Shown: one piece after another, positions 26,633-35,599 of the stretch
How the letters are laid out: each line of letters opens with the position of its first letter
Position numbering within the stretch: position 1 is the stretch's first letter
Origin: Paenibacillus sp. YN15
GTDB taxonomy: Bacteria; Bacillota; Bacilli; Paenibacillales; NBRC-103111
Direction: 5' to 3'
NCBI RefSeq assembly: GCF_003285005.1
Contig: NZ_QMFA01000027.1
Span: 27,638 to 91,637 of the forward strand
DNA: 64,000 nucleotides
Position numbers and translations under genes: made by a program
Notes under the pieces: model-generated
Told to the model about the DNA's origin: nothing
What the model saw: the letters and a program-made list of their open reading frames with translations, nothing else
The model's database searches: none

Positions 26633-26875
26633 ATGACGGTAACATACGAATCTAAACGCTATCCGGCGCTGGGCTTTTATGTAGACGGCGCTTTTAAGCG
26701 TTTTTCTAACGGAGTTTACGTAACGGAGGACGTAGCGGAGATTGCGGTATTGGACGCAATGTCAGACGTAACTCGCGTCAGTGAAGCGGAGACGGACGCG
26801 GAGTCGGGACCGGGTATTCCGCAAGAGACGCCGGAGGTAAAGCCCGCGCCTAAGCGCAAGCCCTCCGCCAAATAA
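26633..26875 (+). CDS. Small structural-module protein
   Basis: 80 residues from ATG 26633 behind ACGGAGG. The first 45 residues look beta-rich (YPALGFYVDGAFKRFSNGVYV), and the end is a proline/lysine tail. Similar small genes often sit between capsid and connector genes. The role is unknown. Confidence 0.62.
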   Translation: MTVTYESKRYPALGFYVDGAFKRFSNGVYVTEDVAEIAVLDAMSDVTRVSEAETDAESGPGIPQETPEVKPAPKRKPSAK

Positions 26876-26891
26876 ACGGGAGGTGTAGCGC

Positions 26892-27290
26892 ATGGCTATT
26901 ACGGTAGAAGACGCAAATACGTACATTAGCGCAAATTGTATCGATATTGACGACTGGAACGACGCAGGCGAGGCGAAACAACTACGGATTGTAAACGTCG
27001 CATCTCGTGACCTAGCGCAGTTTTATCCGTCGTATACGATACCAGACGCAGCGGTGTACGAATTTGCGAATGTGTTAGCGACGGTATACGGAGATTCCGT
27101 AAGGTTGGCGCAGCAAGGCGTTAGCGGATTCTCGCTAAGCGGAGTTGCTTCGTTCAACTATAAGGACTCCGCGATTAACATTCCAGGCGGAAGCACGCGC
27201 AAATATATTCCGCAAACTGCGCTCGATATCATTGGCGCGGAAAACGGCGTTACCTTATCGAAGCGCGGCGTTATGTGGAGCGTGATGTAA
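26892..27290 (+). CDS. Head-tail connector (adaptor) protein
   Basis: 132 residues from ATG 26892 behind GGGAGGTG. The helix-rich start MAITVEDANTYISANC and length fit adaptor proteins of the gp15/Ad1 type, which form the ring below the portal. Position after the capsid gene supports this. The assignment is mainly positional. Confidence 0.68.
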   Translation: MAITVEDANTYISANCIDIDDWNDAGEAKQLRIVNVASRDLAQFYPSYTIPDAAVYEFANVLATVYGDSVRLAQQGVSGFSLSGVASFNYKDSAINIPGGSTRKYIPQTALDIIGAENGVTLSKRGVMWSVM

Positions 27291-27291
27291 C

Positions 27292-27606
27292 GTGGCGCTT
27301 ATACCGCTGAAGCAGGAAATCATCGTCACTCCGCCTGGTTCGGACGATCCGTGGGACCCGCAGCCGTCTACGCCATACTCCGTTAAATGCCGCTTACAAG
27401 AAGGCGTCAAACTCGTCCGCAACGCAAACAGTCAGGACGTCGTATCGTCCGCGCAGATTTATCTCGATAAGCTGGCGGAAATTACGCTGTCCGACCGGAT
27501 TGCTTACGTAGACGAGAACGGAGTCGAGCGGACGTATATTCCGATATCGATCGAGGTTAAGCGCAATCTCGGCGGAAAGCCAATCCTAACGGTGATTAAC
27601 GTATGA
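27292..27606 (+). CDS. Head closure protein
   Basis: 104 residues from GTG 27292. It is beta-rich with repeated short strands (QEIIVTPPGSDDPWDP, YSVKCRLQEGV), like SPP1 gp16-type head closure (stopper) proteins. It overlaps the next gene by four bases. The call rests on gene order and length. Confidence 0.65.
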   Translation: MALIPLKQEIIVTPPGSDDPWDPQPSTPYSVKCRLQEGVKLVRNANSQDVVSSAQIYLDKLAEITLSDRIAYVDENGVERTYIPISIEVKRNLGGKPILTVINV

Positions 27607-28007
27607 GTCTGACGTTCGACGATACCGCATTTCTGCGGATGCTTGATGTGACGGAGAAGAACGTACGGCGAGCGGTACGTAACGGATTAGGTGACGCGGC
27701 GGATGCACTCTTACACGACTCGCGTAATCTTGCGCCGTTAGATAAGGGAACGTTGCGAAGTACGGCTTGGTCCGGTGTTGACGAAGAGGGGACGGAGATT
27801 ACCGGGGTCGTAACGTATTCGGTGACGGAACAATCTGCGTCAGGCGAGCGGTTTAACTACGCGCTCTACCAACACGAACTCGGCGAATCGTATGCGGACC
27901 CGACAACGCCCGGAACACAGCCGAAGTTCCTTGAACGTCCGCTGAAACAAAACTATGACCGTTATATGCGAATCGCAACGGATCAGATTCGGAAGGAGTT
28001 GACGTAA
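27603..28007 (+). CDS. HK97 gp10-like tail-completion protein
   Basis: 134 residues. DDAADALLHDSRNLAPLDKGTLRST-type features (here LGDAADALLHDSRNLAPLDKGTLR) and the YALYQHELG segment are typical of HK97 gp10/minor capsid proteins, which help join head and tail. The start overlaps the closure gene by ATGA. Confidence 0.75.
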   Translation: MSLTFDDTAFLRMLDVTEKNVRRAVRNGLGDAADALLHDSRNLAPLDKGTLRSTAWSGVDEEGTEITGVVTYSVTEQSASGERFNYALYQHELGESYADPTTPGTQPKFLERPLKQNYDRYMRIATDQIRKELT

Positions 28008-28010
28008 CCG

Positions 28011-28388
28011 GTGTTTACCGTAGCGGAATTAAAATCGAATATAAACGCCGCCGTACCGTACACGTATTACGCCAACGAGTTCACGAGTACGTCCGTTGCT
28101 GATTCGGCGTACGTGCGGTTGAGTGGCGGAATGAAGCCCTCGGAGTGGACGAATACCTTGCGGCCATCCTTTCAGGTTGTCGTAAGGGGAGCGGAGAACA
28201 ACGGACCGACGGTAGAGGCGAAAGCCAACGCGATATGGGCGTATTATCATCAGCGGAAGAATTTTACGATAGGGACAACGCAGATACTCGCCTGCTTCGC
28301 GGATCAACCGGTTCCGCTGTATCTCGGGAGAGATAGCGCTAACCGTCCGTTATACTCGCTGAATTTTACGTTGATTCTCCAGAATTGA
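28011..28388 (+). CDS. Tail terminator-like protein
   Basis: 125 residues from GTG 28011. Order (after gp10, before the tube protein), length and the alternating strand/helix pattern ending in FTLILQN fit a tail terminator. It would cap the tail tube. A rho-independent terminator follows about 20 bases after the stop. Confidence 0.65.
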   Translation: MFTVAELKSNINAAVPYTYYANEFTSTSVADSAYVRLSGGMKPSEWTNTLRPSFQVVVRGAENNGPTVEAKANAIWAYYHQRKNFTIGTTQILACFADQPVPLYLGRDSANRPLYSLNFTLILQN

Positions 28389-28407
28389 CGCAATAAAGCG
28401 CAGGCAG

Positions 28408-28435
28408 ACGTCAGGACTCCGGTTCTGGCGTTTTT
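28408..28435 (+). terminator. Rho-independent terminator before the tail tube gene
   Basis: Stem 28408-28417 pairs with 28422-28431 (two G-U pairs) around a TCCG loop, followed by TTTTT. It would reduce read-through from the head genes and implies a separate promoter or partial read-through for the tail genes. Confidence 0.7.
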
Positions 28436-28468
28436 GCTGCGCCTAAAATAACGAAAGGGAGACTGAAT

Positions 28469-29008
28469 ATGGCCGCAAACACTGAGGACATTAAGCTCGG
28501 TCCGTGTAAAGTAACGTTTGATGTCGGAGGCACGTCGCCTGTAATCTTCGAGACCACGCAGGGCGGCGTCGTGCTTACGTACGAAGAAACTACACGGGCC
28601 GTTAATATCGACCAATACGGCACCACTCCGGTAAAGGAAATCGTAACTGGCCGGACTGCTACTATCGCGTGCCCGATTGCCGAGTACGACCTTGCCAAGC
28701 TTGCCGCAATTATTCCGGGCGCATCGCTTGTTACTGACGGAACTACTCCGACGAAGCAGAAGGTTGTCGTCAGCGCAACCAACGTAATCGACCTGCTTCA
28801 GTACGCGAAGAAGGTAAAGCTTGAACCGCTCGCAGCCGGTTCTACCGCGAACGATGCTATCACGCTGCTCAAAGCCGCGCCTCGTCCGGCGCTGAACTAC
28901 ACCTACAGCTACGACAATGAATTGATTACCAACGTAACGTTCACCGCTTATCCCGACGCTACCGGCGACCTTATCGTATTCGGCGACGAGACCGCTGTTG
29001 ATGACTAA
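28469..29008 (+). CDS. Major tail (tube) protein
   Basis: 179 residues from ATG 28469 behind GAAAGGGAGA. It is beta-rich, with the pattern KLGPCKVTFDVGGT and FETTQGGVVLTYEE typical of Firmicute siphophage tube proteins. Codons are skewed to the highly expressed set, as in the capsid gene. Hexamers stack to form the tail tube. Confidence 0.8.
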   Translation: MAANTEDIKLGPCKVTFDVGGTSPVIFETTQGGVVLTYEETTRAVNIDQYGTTPVKEIVTGRTATIACPIAEYDLAKLAAIIPGASLVTDGTTPTKQKVVVSATNVIDLLQYAKKVKLEPLAAGSTANDAITLLKAAPRPALNYTYSYDNELITNVTFTAYPDATGDLIVFGDETAVDD

Positions 29009-29026
29009 GCACGCAAATATCAGCGT

Positions 29027-29054
29027 AAGGGTTGCGCATAATCGCGCAGCCTTT
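29027..29054 (+). terminator. Hairpin between tube and tail-chaperone genes
   Basis: An 11-base stem (AAGGGTTGCGC with GCGCAGCCTTT, including G-U pairs) encloses a six-base loop. It lacks a clean U-tract, so it is more likely a weak attenuator that lowers expression of the chaperones relative to the abundant tube protein. Confidence 0.5.
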
Positions 29055-29077
29055 GCGCATTAGGAGCGAAAATAACC

Positions 29078-29479
29078 GTGATTCCACGATTTAATAAAAC
29101 GCAAAATGACGCTGTTTACTTCGGAGATACCCGCGTCGAGATTCCGAAGCTGACTATCCGCAAATGGGAAGCGCTGTTTGAGACGGTCGAATCTCTTCCT
29201 CAACTTATCGTTAACGTACTGGCCGCGAAAGGTAGCGCAGATTTTACAGCTACCCTCGTTGTTGCCGCAGGCATGGCGCTCGACGAAACCGTTAAGATTG
29301 TCGCTGCTATTACGGACCTTGACGCTGACTTTATCAAAGACAACGCAGGGCTTACGGAGTTGACGGATTTCATCGCGAAGACAGCGCAAAAGAACGATTT
29401 GTCCGCAGCCGCAAAAAAGCTCCAGGCCGCGTTCGTCCGGTTCGCGAAAACGACGGCCGTGAGCGCGCAGAACCCGTAA
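29078..29479 (+). CDS. Tail assembly chaperone (gpG-like)
   Basis: 133 residues from GTG 29078 behind GGAGCG. It lies between the tube and tape measure genes and has the small, mostly helical character of gpG. The slippery heptamer A-AAA-AAG at 29413-29419 lies in its zero frame near the end, so a fraction of ribosomes would make the longer gpGT product. Confidence 0.82.
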   Translation: MIPRFNKTQNDAVYFGDTRVEIPKLTIRKWEALFETVESLPQLIVNVLAAKGSADFTATLVVAAGMALDETVKIVAAITDLDADFIKDNAGLTELTDFIAKTAQKNDLSAAAKKLQAAFVRFAKTTAVSAQNP

Positions 29480-29769
29480 CACTGGCGGAATGGCTCGTAG
29501 ACGTAGCGGTAACACTTGGCGTCACGCAGGCGGAGTTATACGACGGATACTACGCGGTCGATTTGCCGCTGATATTACGCCGACACGCGCAGAAGGTAGC
29601 GCATGAGCGGATTATAGCGCTGCGTACGACGCTGGCCGTAAACATGGCGGATGAACGGATGCTGCGTGCATATTTCGACGAGTTGGCGGGACCCCGCGAG
29701 GAAACTGCGCAACCAGACGACTATGACCCGCAGGCGGTCGCAAGATTACGTAATAAGCTAGGGAGGTGA
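29078..29769 (+). CDS. Tail assembly chaperone fusion (gpGT-like) made by -1 frameshift
   Basis: After the slip at A-AAA-AAG (29413-29419), translation continues in the -1 frame. That frame is open without a stop from the heptamer to TGA 29767-29769 and encodes about 117 further residues (from APGRVRPVREN to LRNKLGR). The downstream frame has no ribosome site of its own. In lambda and most siphophages the gpG:gpGT ratio controls tail assembly. The joint is inferred from the canonical heptamer and gene order. Confidence 0.78.
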
Positions 29770-29773
29770 ACGG

Positions 29774-32700
29774 ATGGCAAGCGGAATGGGAGCAACGGAC
29801 GTAGGCGCGATTAGGGCGACACTTACGCTCAATGTCGGTAACTTTAAGCAAGGAATGGACAACGCAAAGAAGCAAATGCGTGAGGTTGACGCCAGCGCAA
29901 AGACTACCACTAGAAGTCTTGAAGGGATCGCGGGGGCACTCGTATCCCTTGGCGCATCAAAAGCGTTAGTCGGACTTGCGCGTACGGTGAAATCACTGAC
30001 AGACGAGGCGCAGGCTGCGTCTATGGCGGTAAAGGGCTTGGCGGAGGTGTCGAAGGCTTTAAACGTCAATATCGAACAGTCAACGGGGTTAGCGCAGGAA
30101 CTCGCCAACAAAGGCTTTATGACGCTGGCGGAGGCATCTAGCGCGGTAAAAACGCTGTTATCGTCCGGACTCGGACTCGAAGAGACGCGGAAATTAATCT
30201 ACGCTACTGCGGACGCTGCCGCATATAACCGCGAAGCGCATTTATCGTGGGGCGAAGCGATTGTGCAAGTCACCCGCGGTATCAAATCCGGTAACTCCGA
30301 ATTAACGGATGCTGCCGGTATTACAACGAACCTTAGCGTCATGTACGATCGTTATGCGAAGTCCATCGGAACAACTGCGGATAAATTGACGGATGCACAA
30401 AAGGTGCAAGCGGCATACTCCGAGATTATGAAGGAATCGACACTGTACGCCGGTAACGCAGATACAGCGCTCCAAGGTTACGCCGGTACTCAGGCGGTGT
30501 TTAATCAGACGATTACCGTTGCGCGGCAGGAACTCGGCGAAGCGTATTTACCGGCGATACAGAAGCTTATGGAAACGCTGACTCCGATTATTGCCGATGT
30601 GACAACGTGGATTAGCGCTAATAAGGAAATGACCGTCGGATTAACTGCGGCCGCTGCCGCATTCTTGGCTGTAGCTGCTGCGGTTGGAACGTTATCTGCG
30701 GCGTTGTCCGTACTGCAAGTAAGCCTCGGCCCGGTCGGTTGGGCAATCGCAGGGATTACGGCTGTTGCGGGCGCTGTTACTGCGTACGTCGTAGCGTCCG
30801 ACGCCGCGTCAGAATCTACGCTGAAATGGGCGAAGAATCAGGACGTGTTGAACGCGAAACTGGCGCAGGATGCTACGAAACGTTCTGCGGAGGATATCCG
30901 AGGACTGCGCGGCGACATCGACACGTTGAACGGAATCCTGGAGAAGCGTAATAAGCTGATGGACGAATATAACGCGCTCGAACGCAAGGCGCAATCCGGC
31001 CAGGGCAGTATTGAGAATACGCACCGCGCACTTGATTTGGCCGACGGGATCAAGGAAGTTGACGCCAGCCTGCGTAAGATGGACTTCAAGAATGCGGACG
31101 AAGCGTCAAAAGCGCTCCAGCGCATGAACCAGGCTTACGAGGACTCCATTCCTGCACGCGTTCAGGTAGAAAAGTCCACGATTACCGAATTGGCACAGAG
31201 GGTACAGCAGACAAACGGAACTGAAGCATTGCGCAAGAAGTATGAAGAATTGAGCCGCGTTGAGAAACTTAATGACGCTCAGAAAGCGGAACTTGCTAGT
31301 ACTGTGAAGCAGCTTGCGCAGCAATACCCGGATGTAATCGCTCAGATGGACGAGGAAGGCCGGTATATCATCACGAATACTGACCTGCTCGACGCTCAGA
31401 TTAGAACTGAACGAGAGATAGTCCGGACGAAAGCGGAGTTGCGCAAGCAAGACCTTCAGGACTTACAGAAGACAACAAAGGCGAAGATTCAGGCGGCGAC
31501 AGCGGAGATCACAGCATTGAAAGCCGTCCTCGAAGCGACCACTACGAAAAAGTCGGTTATAGACGCGCCGACGTTTGATGAATCGAAGGTTAATCCGCTG
31601 CTTACCGGTAAGGCTCGCGAGTATGCCATCGCAGAGGGTAAGCGCCTGAACGACGAGGCCCAACGGCAGATTAAAGCAGAAACGGAAAAGTCGAACGAGT
31701 TGCAGGCGTCTCTTATCGAGTTAAGCCGTATGATAAAAGATATCGATTCCAATACCTGGGACGACTATCTCCCGAAGACTGGCGGAGGTGGTGGTGGAAC
31801 TGGGACTGAGGGTGGTCCGAAGAAGACCGGCAAGACGGCTGCGGAAATTGCTGCGGAACTTCGCCGGGATCTATTTGCGCAAGATCTCGCAACGATGCGT
31901 TATAACGCGGCTATGTACGACCAGTCCGCGGACGACCAAATCGCAGCTATCGAAGAAATCCGCCAGAAACACGCGCAATATCTCGCCGAGAATATCGAAG
32001 ACGAACGGTCCCTAGCGCTCCAGGTTAAAGCGCTCAACGCTACGAAAACGGAGGATGCCGCAAAAGCCGCGAAAGCTGCGTACGAGTATTCCGCCGAGTG
32101 GATCGAAATGGAGGAGCGCAGGCTCCGCGAAAAGGGTTCGTCTGAAGCGGAAGTGGCGCAGATGCAGTTAGACGCGTGGACGCGGGTTAAGGCGCGCTAT
32201 GATTCCGATTCCGACGAGTATAGGGCTGCGGACAAGGCGTTGTATACCGCTCGGATGACGCTAATTAAGGAAGCGGAAGCGGTTGCCCGTAAGGCAGATG
32301 AATCGCGCGAGCAATCCGCTAAAGAGGCGAAGGACGCCGCACTCGACGCAATCGACGAGCAGAAGAGGGCGGAGTTAAAGGCGCTGGATGAGCGCAAGCA
32401 GGCGGTAAAGGACTATTATGATGCGCAACTGAAGGCGCTCGACCAGTCCGAACGCGTCCGCGACCGATCCAAAATCGAGGCTGAAGCGGAAAAGTACCGA
32501 CTTGCTACGTCTGAGGCCGGTCAGAAACACTATGCGGAACTCCTCGAAGAACTCCGTAAAATGGACGTCGAGGATCAGAAGACCGCGCTTCAGGACGCCA
32601 GAGATTCCGAACTGGATGCGCTGGATAAGCGTAAGGACGATATCGAGTCGTGGTACAGCGATATTAAGGCGTCAATCGAAAACTTTGGCGGAGACATATC

Positions 32701-33313
32701 GCAGATTTACGCTGCTACCGAGGATTCCCGGTTCCAAGCGTTTGTAACGACGAATGCACGCATCAAGGCGGAAATGGAACGCTTCAAATCCGAAATGTCT
32801 ACGCTGAATAACGTATCGTCCTCGTCTGGTTCCGGACAATCTTCGTATGAAGCGTCGATCCTGCGCCAAATGAAAGCGAATGCTAATGCATGGTGGACGG
32901 CTGATGACGCAGGAAAGCGTAGGTTAGAGGCGGAGTCGCAAGCGCTCGGTGCGTCTATTGGCGCAACCAACTACGGAGGTACATGGTATCGCGGAGGCGT
33001 TCCGTTATTCCATAGCGGAGGTATTGCGGGTGTATCGTCGTTCCGGAGTGGTAGCGGATTGGCTTCGGATGAACTCCGCGCCATCTTACGCCAGGGTGAG
33101 GTAACGCTGACGCCTGCGCAGATACAATCGGTCGTAAGCGGAATTGGCGGAAAAGGTAGCGGAGGGACAACGGTGCATATCGAAAAGGTGATCGAAATGA
33201 ACGGCGCAACGTTCGAGGATAGCGCGGATTGGTCCGGATTCGAGCGTAATGCTGGCGATGAAACAGCGGCTATACTTCGCAAAATGGCCGCAGGACAGGA
33301 GGTTGGCGTATAA
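29774..33313 (+). CDS. Tape measure protein
   Basis: 1179 residues from ATG 29774 behind GGGAGGTGA. The N-terminus (LTLNVGNFKQGMDNAKKQM) is typical of TMPs. A hydrophobic region (about 295-345) is followed by long coiled coils rich in A/E/K/R/Q and a glycine-rich C-terminus. By the usual rule of about 0.15 nm per residue the tail would be roughly 180 nm. It is by far the longest gene of the phage part. No lysozyme or peptidase motif was recognised in it. Confidence 0.9.
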   Translation: MASGMGATDVGAIRATLTLNVGNFKQGMDNAKKQMREVDASAKTTTRSLEGIAGALVSLGASKALVGLARTVKSLTDEAQAASMAVKGLAEVSKALNVNIEQSTGLAQELANKGFMTLAEASSAVKTLLSSGLGLEETRKLIYATADAAAYNREAHLSWGEAIVQVTRGIKSGNSELTDAAGITTNLSVMYDRYAKSIGTTADKLTDAQKVQAAYSEIMKESTLYAGNADTALQGYAGTQAVFNQTITVARQELGEAYLPAIQKLMETLTPIIADVTTWISANKEMTVGLTAAAAAFLAVAAAVGTLSAALSVLQVSLGPVGWAIAGITAVAGAVTAYVVASDAASESTLKWAKNQDVLNAKLAQDATKRSAEDIRGLRGDIDTLNGILEKRNKLMDEYNALERKAQSGQGSIENTHRALDLADGIKEVDASLRKMDFKNADEASKALQRMNQAYEDSIPARVQVEKSTITELAQRVQQTNGTEALRKKYEELSRVEKLNDAQKAELASTVKQLAQQYPDVIAQMDEEGRYIITNTDLLDAQIRTEREIVRTKAELRKQDLQDLQKTTKAKIQAATAEITALKAVLEATTTKKSVIDAPTFDESKVNPLLTGKAREYAIAEGKRLNDEAQRQIKAETEKSNELQASLIELSRMIKDIDSNTWDDYLPKTGGGGGGTGTEGGPKKTGKTAAEIAAELRRDLFAQDLATMRYNAAMYDQSADDQIAAIEEIRQKHAQYLAENIEDERSLALQVKALNATKTEDAAKAAKAAYEYSAEWIEMEERRLREKGSSEAEVAQMQLDAWTRVKARYDSDSDEYRAADKALYTARMTLIKEAEAVARKADESREQSAKEAKDAALDAIDEQKRAELKALDERKQAVKDYYDAQLKALDQSERVRDRSKIEAEAEKYRLATSEAGQKHYAELLEELRKMDVEDQKTALQDARDSELDALDKRKDDIESWYSDIKASIENFGGDISQIYAATEDSRFQAFVTTNARIKAEMERFKSEMSTLNNVSSSSGSGQSSYEASILRQMKANANAWWTADDAGKRRLEAESQALGASIGATNYGGTWYRGGVPLFHSGGIAGVSSFRSGSGLASDELRAILRQGEVTLTPAQIQSVVSGIGGKGSGGTTVHIEKVIEMNGATFEDSADWSGFERNAGDETAAILRKMAAGQEVGV

Positions 33314-34098
33314 TGCCGGATGGATTTACGTATAGAGGGCGTCACTGTTCGGAGTTCGGCGTTAACCTGCTGTCCTATACCGTCAACACACCGGAAATCC
33401 GTAACTATACGGAGGAAGCGGACGGACGCGCCGGAGTTTACGATTATGGCAGCGAATGGGGAACGCGTGAGATTACGGTAACGGTCGATGTGACACCCAA
33501 TTCCGTATCGCTGAAGCGGAGGCAATCGCAGATAATGGCGTGGTTGTCTCCGGTTTCTAACGGAGCAGGAGCGTTAATATTCGACGAGGTTCCAGACGTT
33601 CAGTATTATGCGAAGTTAACCGGTAGAGTTGGTATCGAACAGTTTTTCCGCGGATATGGCGAGTTTACATTTACGTTTGTCTGCGCTGACCCTTTCGGGT
33701 ATTCAACGTATTCTGTCGAGAGTATCGACGTAGACAGTGCGGTGCTGGTGGATACGGATATCAGCGTTGACGCTACGTATTCGTTCGCTGTGACCGGACC
33801 GGCTACGTTTAATATCGACAACTTCGGGTACGAACCGGTTCAGCCCGTTATCGAAATCAGCGGATCGTTTACTACGCTGACACTGACGCTCGGTGGCGAA
33901 ACATTAACGTTCTCGAACGCAATGTCATCGCAGACACTCGTAGTCGATTTCGCGCGCTATGCGAGTACAATCGCGGGCGCTCCGGTTAACGTCGGAGGTA
34001 ATTACGGAGAGATAGCCGCGGGGATTACGCCTGTTAGCGTTGGGGGAACCGGAATCAACGCGACGATTACGTTTAAGTTCCGGACGAAGTTTATTTAA
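33313..34098 (+). CDS. Distal tail protein (Dit)
   Basis: 261 residues; the ATG shares one base with the tape measure stop. MPDGFTYRGRHCSEFGVNLLSY and the paired RGYGEFTFTFVCADPFGYS match SPP1 gp19.1-like Dit proteins, which form the hexameric hub of the baseplate. The C-terminal half is a beta sandwich (galectin-like in relatives). Confidence 0.83.
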   Translation: MPDGFTYRGRHCSEFGVNLLSYTVNTPEIRNYTEEADGRAGVYDYGSEWGTREITVTVDVTPNSVSLKRRQSQIMAWLSPVSNGAGALIFDEVPDVQYYAKLTGRVGIEQFFRGYGEFTFTFVCADPFGYSTYSVESIDVDSAVLVDTDISVDATYSFAVTGPATFNIDNFGYEPVQPVIEISGSFTTLTLTLGGETLTFSNAMSSQTLVVDFARYASTIAGAPVNVGGNYGEIAAGITPVSVGGTGINATITFKFRTKFI

Positions 34099-34116
34099 CA
34101 AGGGGATGACGAATAG

Positions 34117-34758
34117 ATGGCGGATATCGAATTGATACTCGGGGCAGACAACGGACACTCCCCTGCGGATAAACTATCGCAAGCTTATCCGAAGATTAAC
34201 CGCAACTTTACGGAGTTGAGCGAGGAGTTAGCGGACGAGACTGCGACACGGATCGCGAATGATAACGCAGAGACAGCCGCTAGGATTGCGAACGATAATG
34301 CGGAGATTGCGGCTCGTATCGCAGCAGACGAAGCACATGCGGAATCTGAAACAGCGCATCCGGCAGAGAATATTACGTATGCTGGCGAAGTAACCGCCGC
34401 GGATACGGTAAAGGACGCTATCGATACGCTGAAGACTACGCTTGACCAGGCGGTTATCAGCGGTGACAGCGGACCGGAAGCGGCAACAGCGCGCTATAAT
34501 ACGGAATCCGGCGAGACGTATACAACGTTGCAACAGCGTTTGGACACGGAGTACGCGGAAACTGACGGAAGGATTAGCGCGGCGGAGAGCGAGATTGTTA
34601 CCGCGAGGGGAACGTATAGCAGCGTAGGCGAACGGTTTGGCGGAGTCGATGCGCAGTTGGCGGATTTAAGGAACTACTTGGACTACATGCCAATCAACGG
34701 CGGGGACTTTGACGGGAATGACCCGTCCGGCGTAGTCGTAGATGGTGGAACATATTAA
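34117..34758 (+). CDS. Baseplate/tail-fibre structural protein
   Basis: 213 residues from ATG 34117. Residues 20-85 hold helical repeats (ATRIANDNAE, ARIANDNAEI, ARIAADEAH), then SETAHPAENITY and a second helical part. This is the style of trimeric baseplate or fibre coiled coils. Gene position after Dit and before the fibre genes agrees. Exact role unknown. Confidence 0.65.
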   Translation: MADIELILGADNGHSPADKLSQAYPKINRNFTELSEELADETATRIANDNAETAARIANDNAEIAARIAADEAHAESETAHPAENITYAGEVTAADTVKDAIDTLKTTLDQAVISGDSGPEAATARYNTESGETYTTLQQRLDTEYAETDGRISAAESEIVTARGTYSSVGERFGGVDAQLADLRNYLDYMPINGGDFDGNDPSGVVVDGGTY

Positions 34759-34773
34759 GGGGGCGCAATACAC

Positions 34774-35535
34774 ATGGCAAAAATCAAAATAAAGCGCGGC
34801 CTTGCCGCCAATCTTCCAGGGCTGACGCTGGATGAGGGGGAACTTGCACTTGTATTGGACACGGCAAAACTTTACGCCGGTATTGGCGGTGACAAGGTAC
34901 TGCTCAATCCTGACCAAGCAGCAGCAGAAACGGCAACCAAGCTGGCTACGGCGCGCAATATCGCTATTACTGGAGACGGCACGGCAAGCACATCTTTTGA
35001 CGGATCGGCAAACGCAACCCTTGCTTTGGTATTGGCAAACAGCGGAGCAACGGCAGGCACATACACGAAGGTAACAATTGACGCCAAAGGGCGCGTTACC
35101 TCCGCAACTCAAATTGCAGCAGCGGATATTCCGGCATTGACGCTTGCAAAAATCACAGACGCTGGGACGGCTGCAAGCAAAAATACCGGCACGGCAGCAG
35201 GCAATGTTCCGGTATTGGACTCCGGAGGCAAACTGGATTCCAGCATCCTTCCGGCCATCGCCATATCCGACACATTTGTTGTGGCGAACCAAACTGCCAT
35301 GCTGGCGCTTACCGCAGAGGTGGGAGATATTGCAGTCCGGACGGATCTAAACAAATGTTACATCCTGCGGACCGCCGGAGCCTCCACCCTTGCAAACTGG
35401 CAGGAGTTGCTCACACCAACCAGTCCGGTACAATCGGTGGCGGGCAAGACTGGTGCCGTCACACTTGCTGCCAGCGATGTGGGTTTGGGTAACGTCAACC
35501 AACAGCACACAGATTGCTACAACTGCCTTTGTTAA
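34774..35535 (+). CDS. Tail fibre protein, frameshifted near its C-terminus
   Basis: 253 residues from ATG 34774 behind AAGGGGG. The N-terminus KIKIKRGLAANLPGLTLDEGELAL is a capsid/fibre attachment module shared with the next gene. Middle repeats (GDGTASTSFDGSANATLAL, TIDAKGRVTSATQI) are typical fibre repeats. The frame ends abnormally in NQQHTDCYNCLC. One frame over, TQIATTAFVKAQGYLTGSDTIDGGTF continues the fibre pattern to TAA 35585-35587. So a frameshift near 35500 cut the tail, unless it is a sequence error or recoding. Confidence 0.75.
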   Translation: MAKIKIKRGLAANLPGLTLDEGELALVLDTAKLYAGIGGDKVLLNPDQAAAETATKLATARNIAITGDGTASTSFDGSANATLALVLANSGATAGTYTKVTIDAKGRVTSATQIAAADIPALTLAKITDAGTAASKNTGTAAGNVPVLDSGGKLDSSILPAIAISDTFVVANQTAMLALTAEVGDIAVRTDLNKCYILRTAGASTLANWQELLTPTSPVQSVAGKTGAVTLAASDVGLGNVNQQHTDCYNCLC

Positions 35536-35599
35536 GGCACAAGGCTATTTAACTGGAAGCGACACTATTGACGGAGGCACTTTTTAAGGAGGGCTAGGA

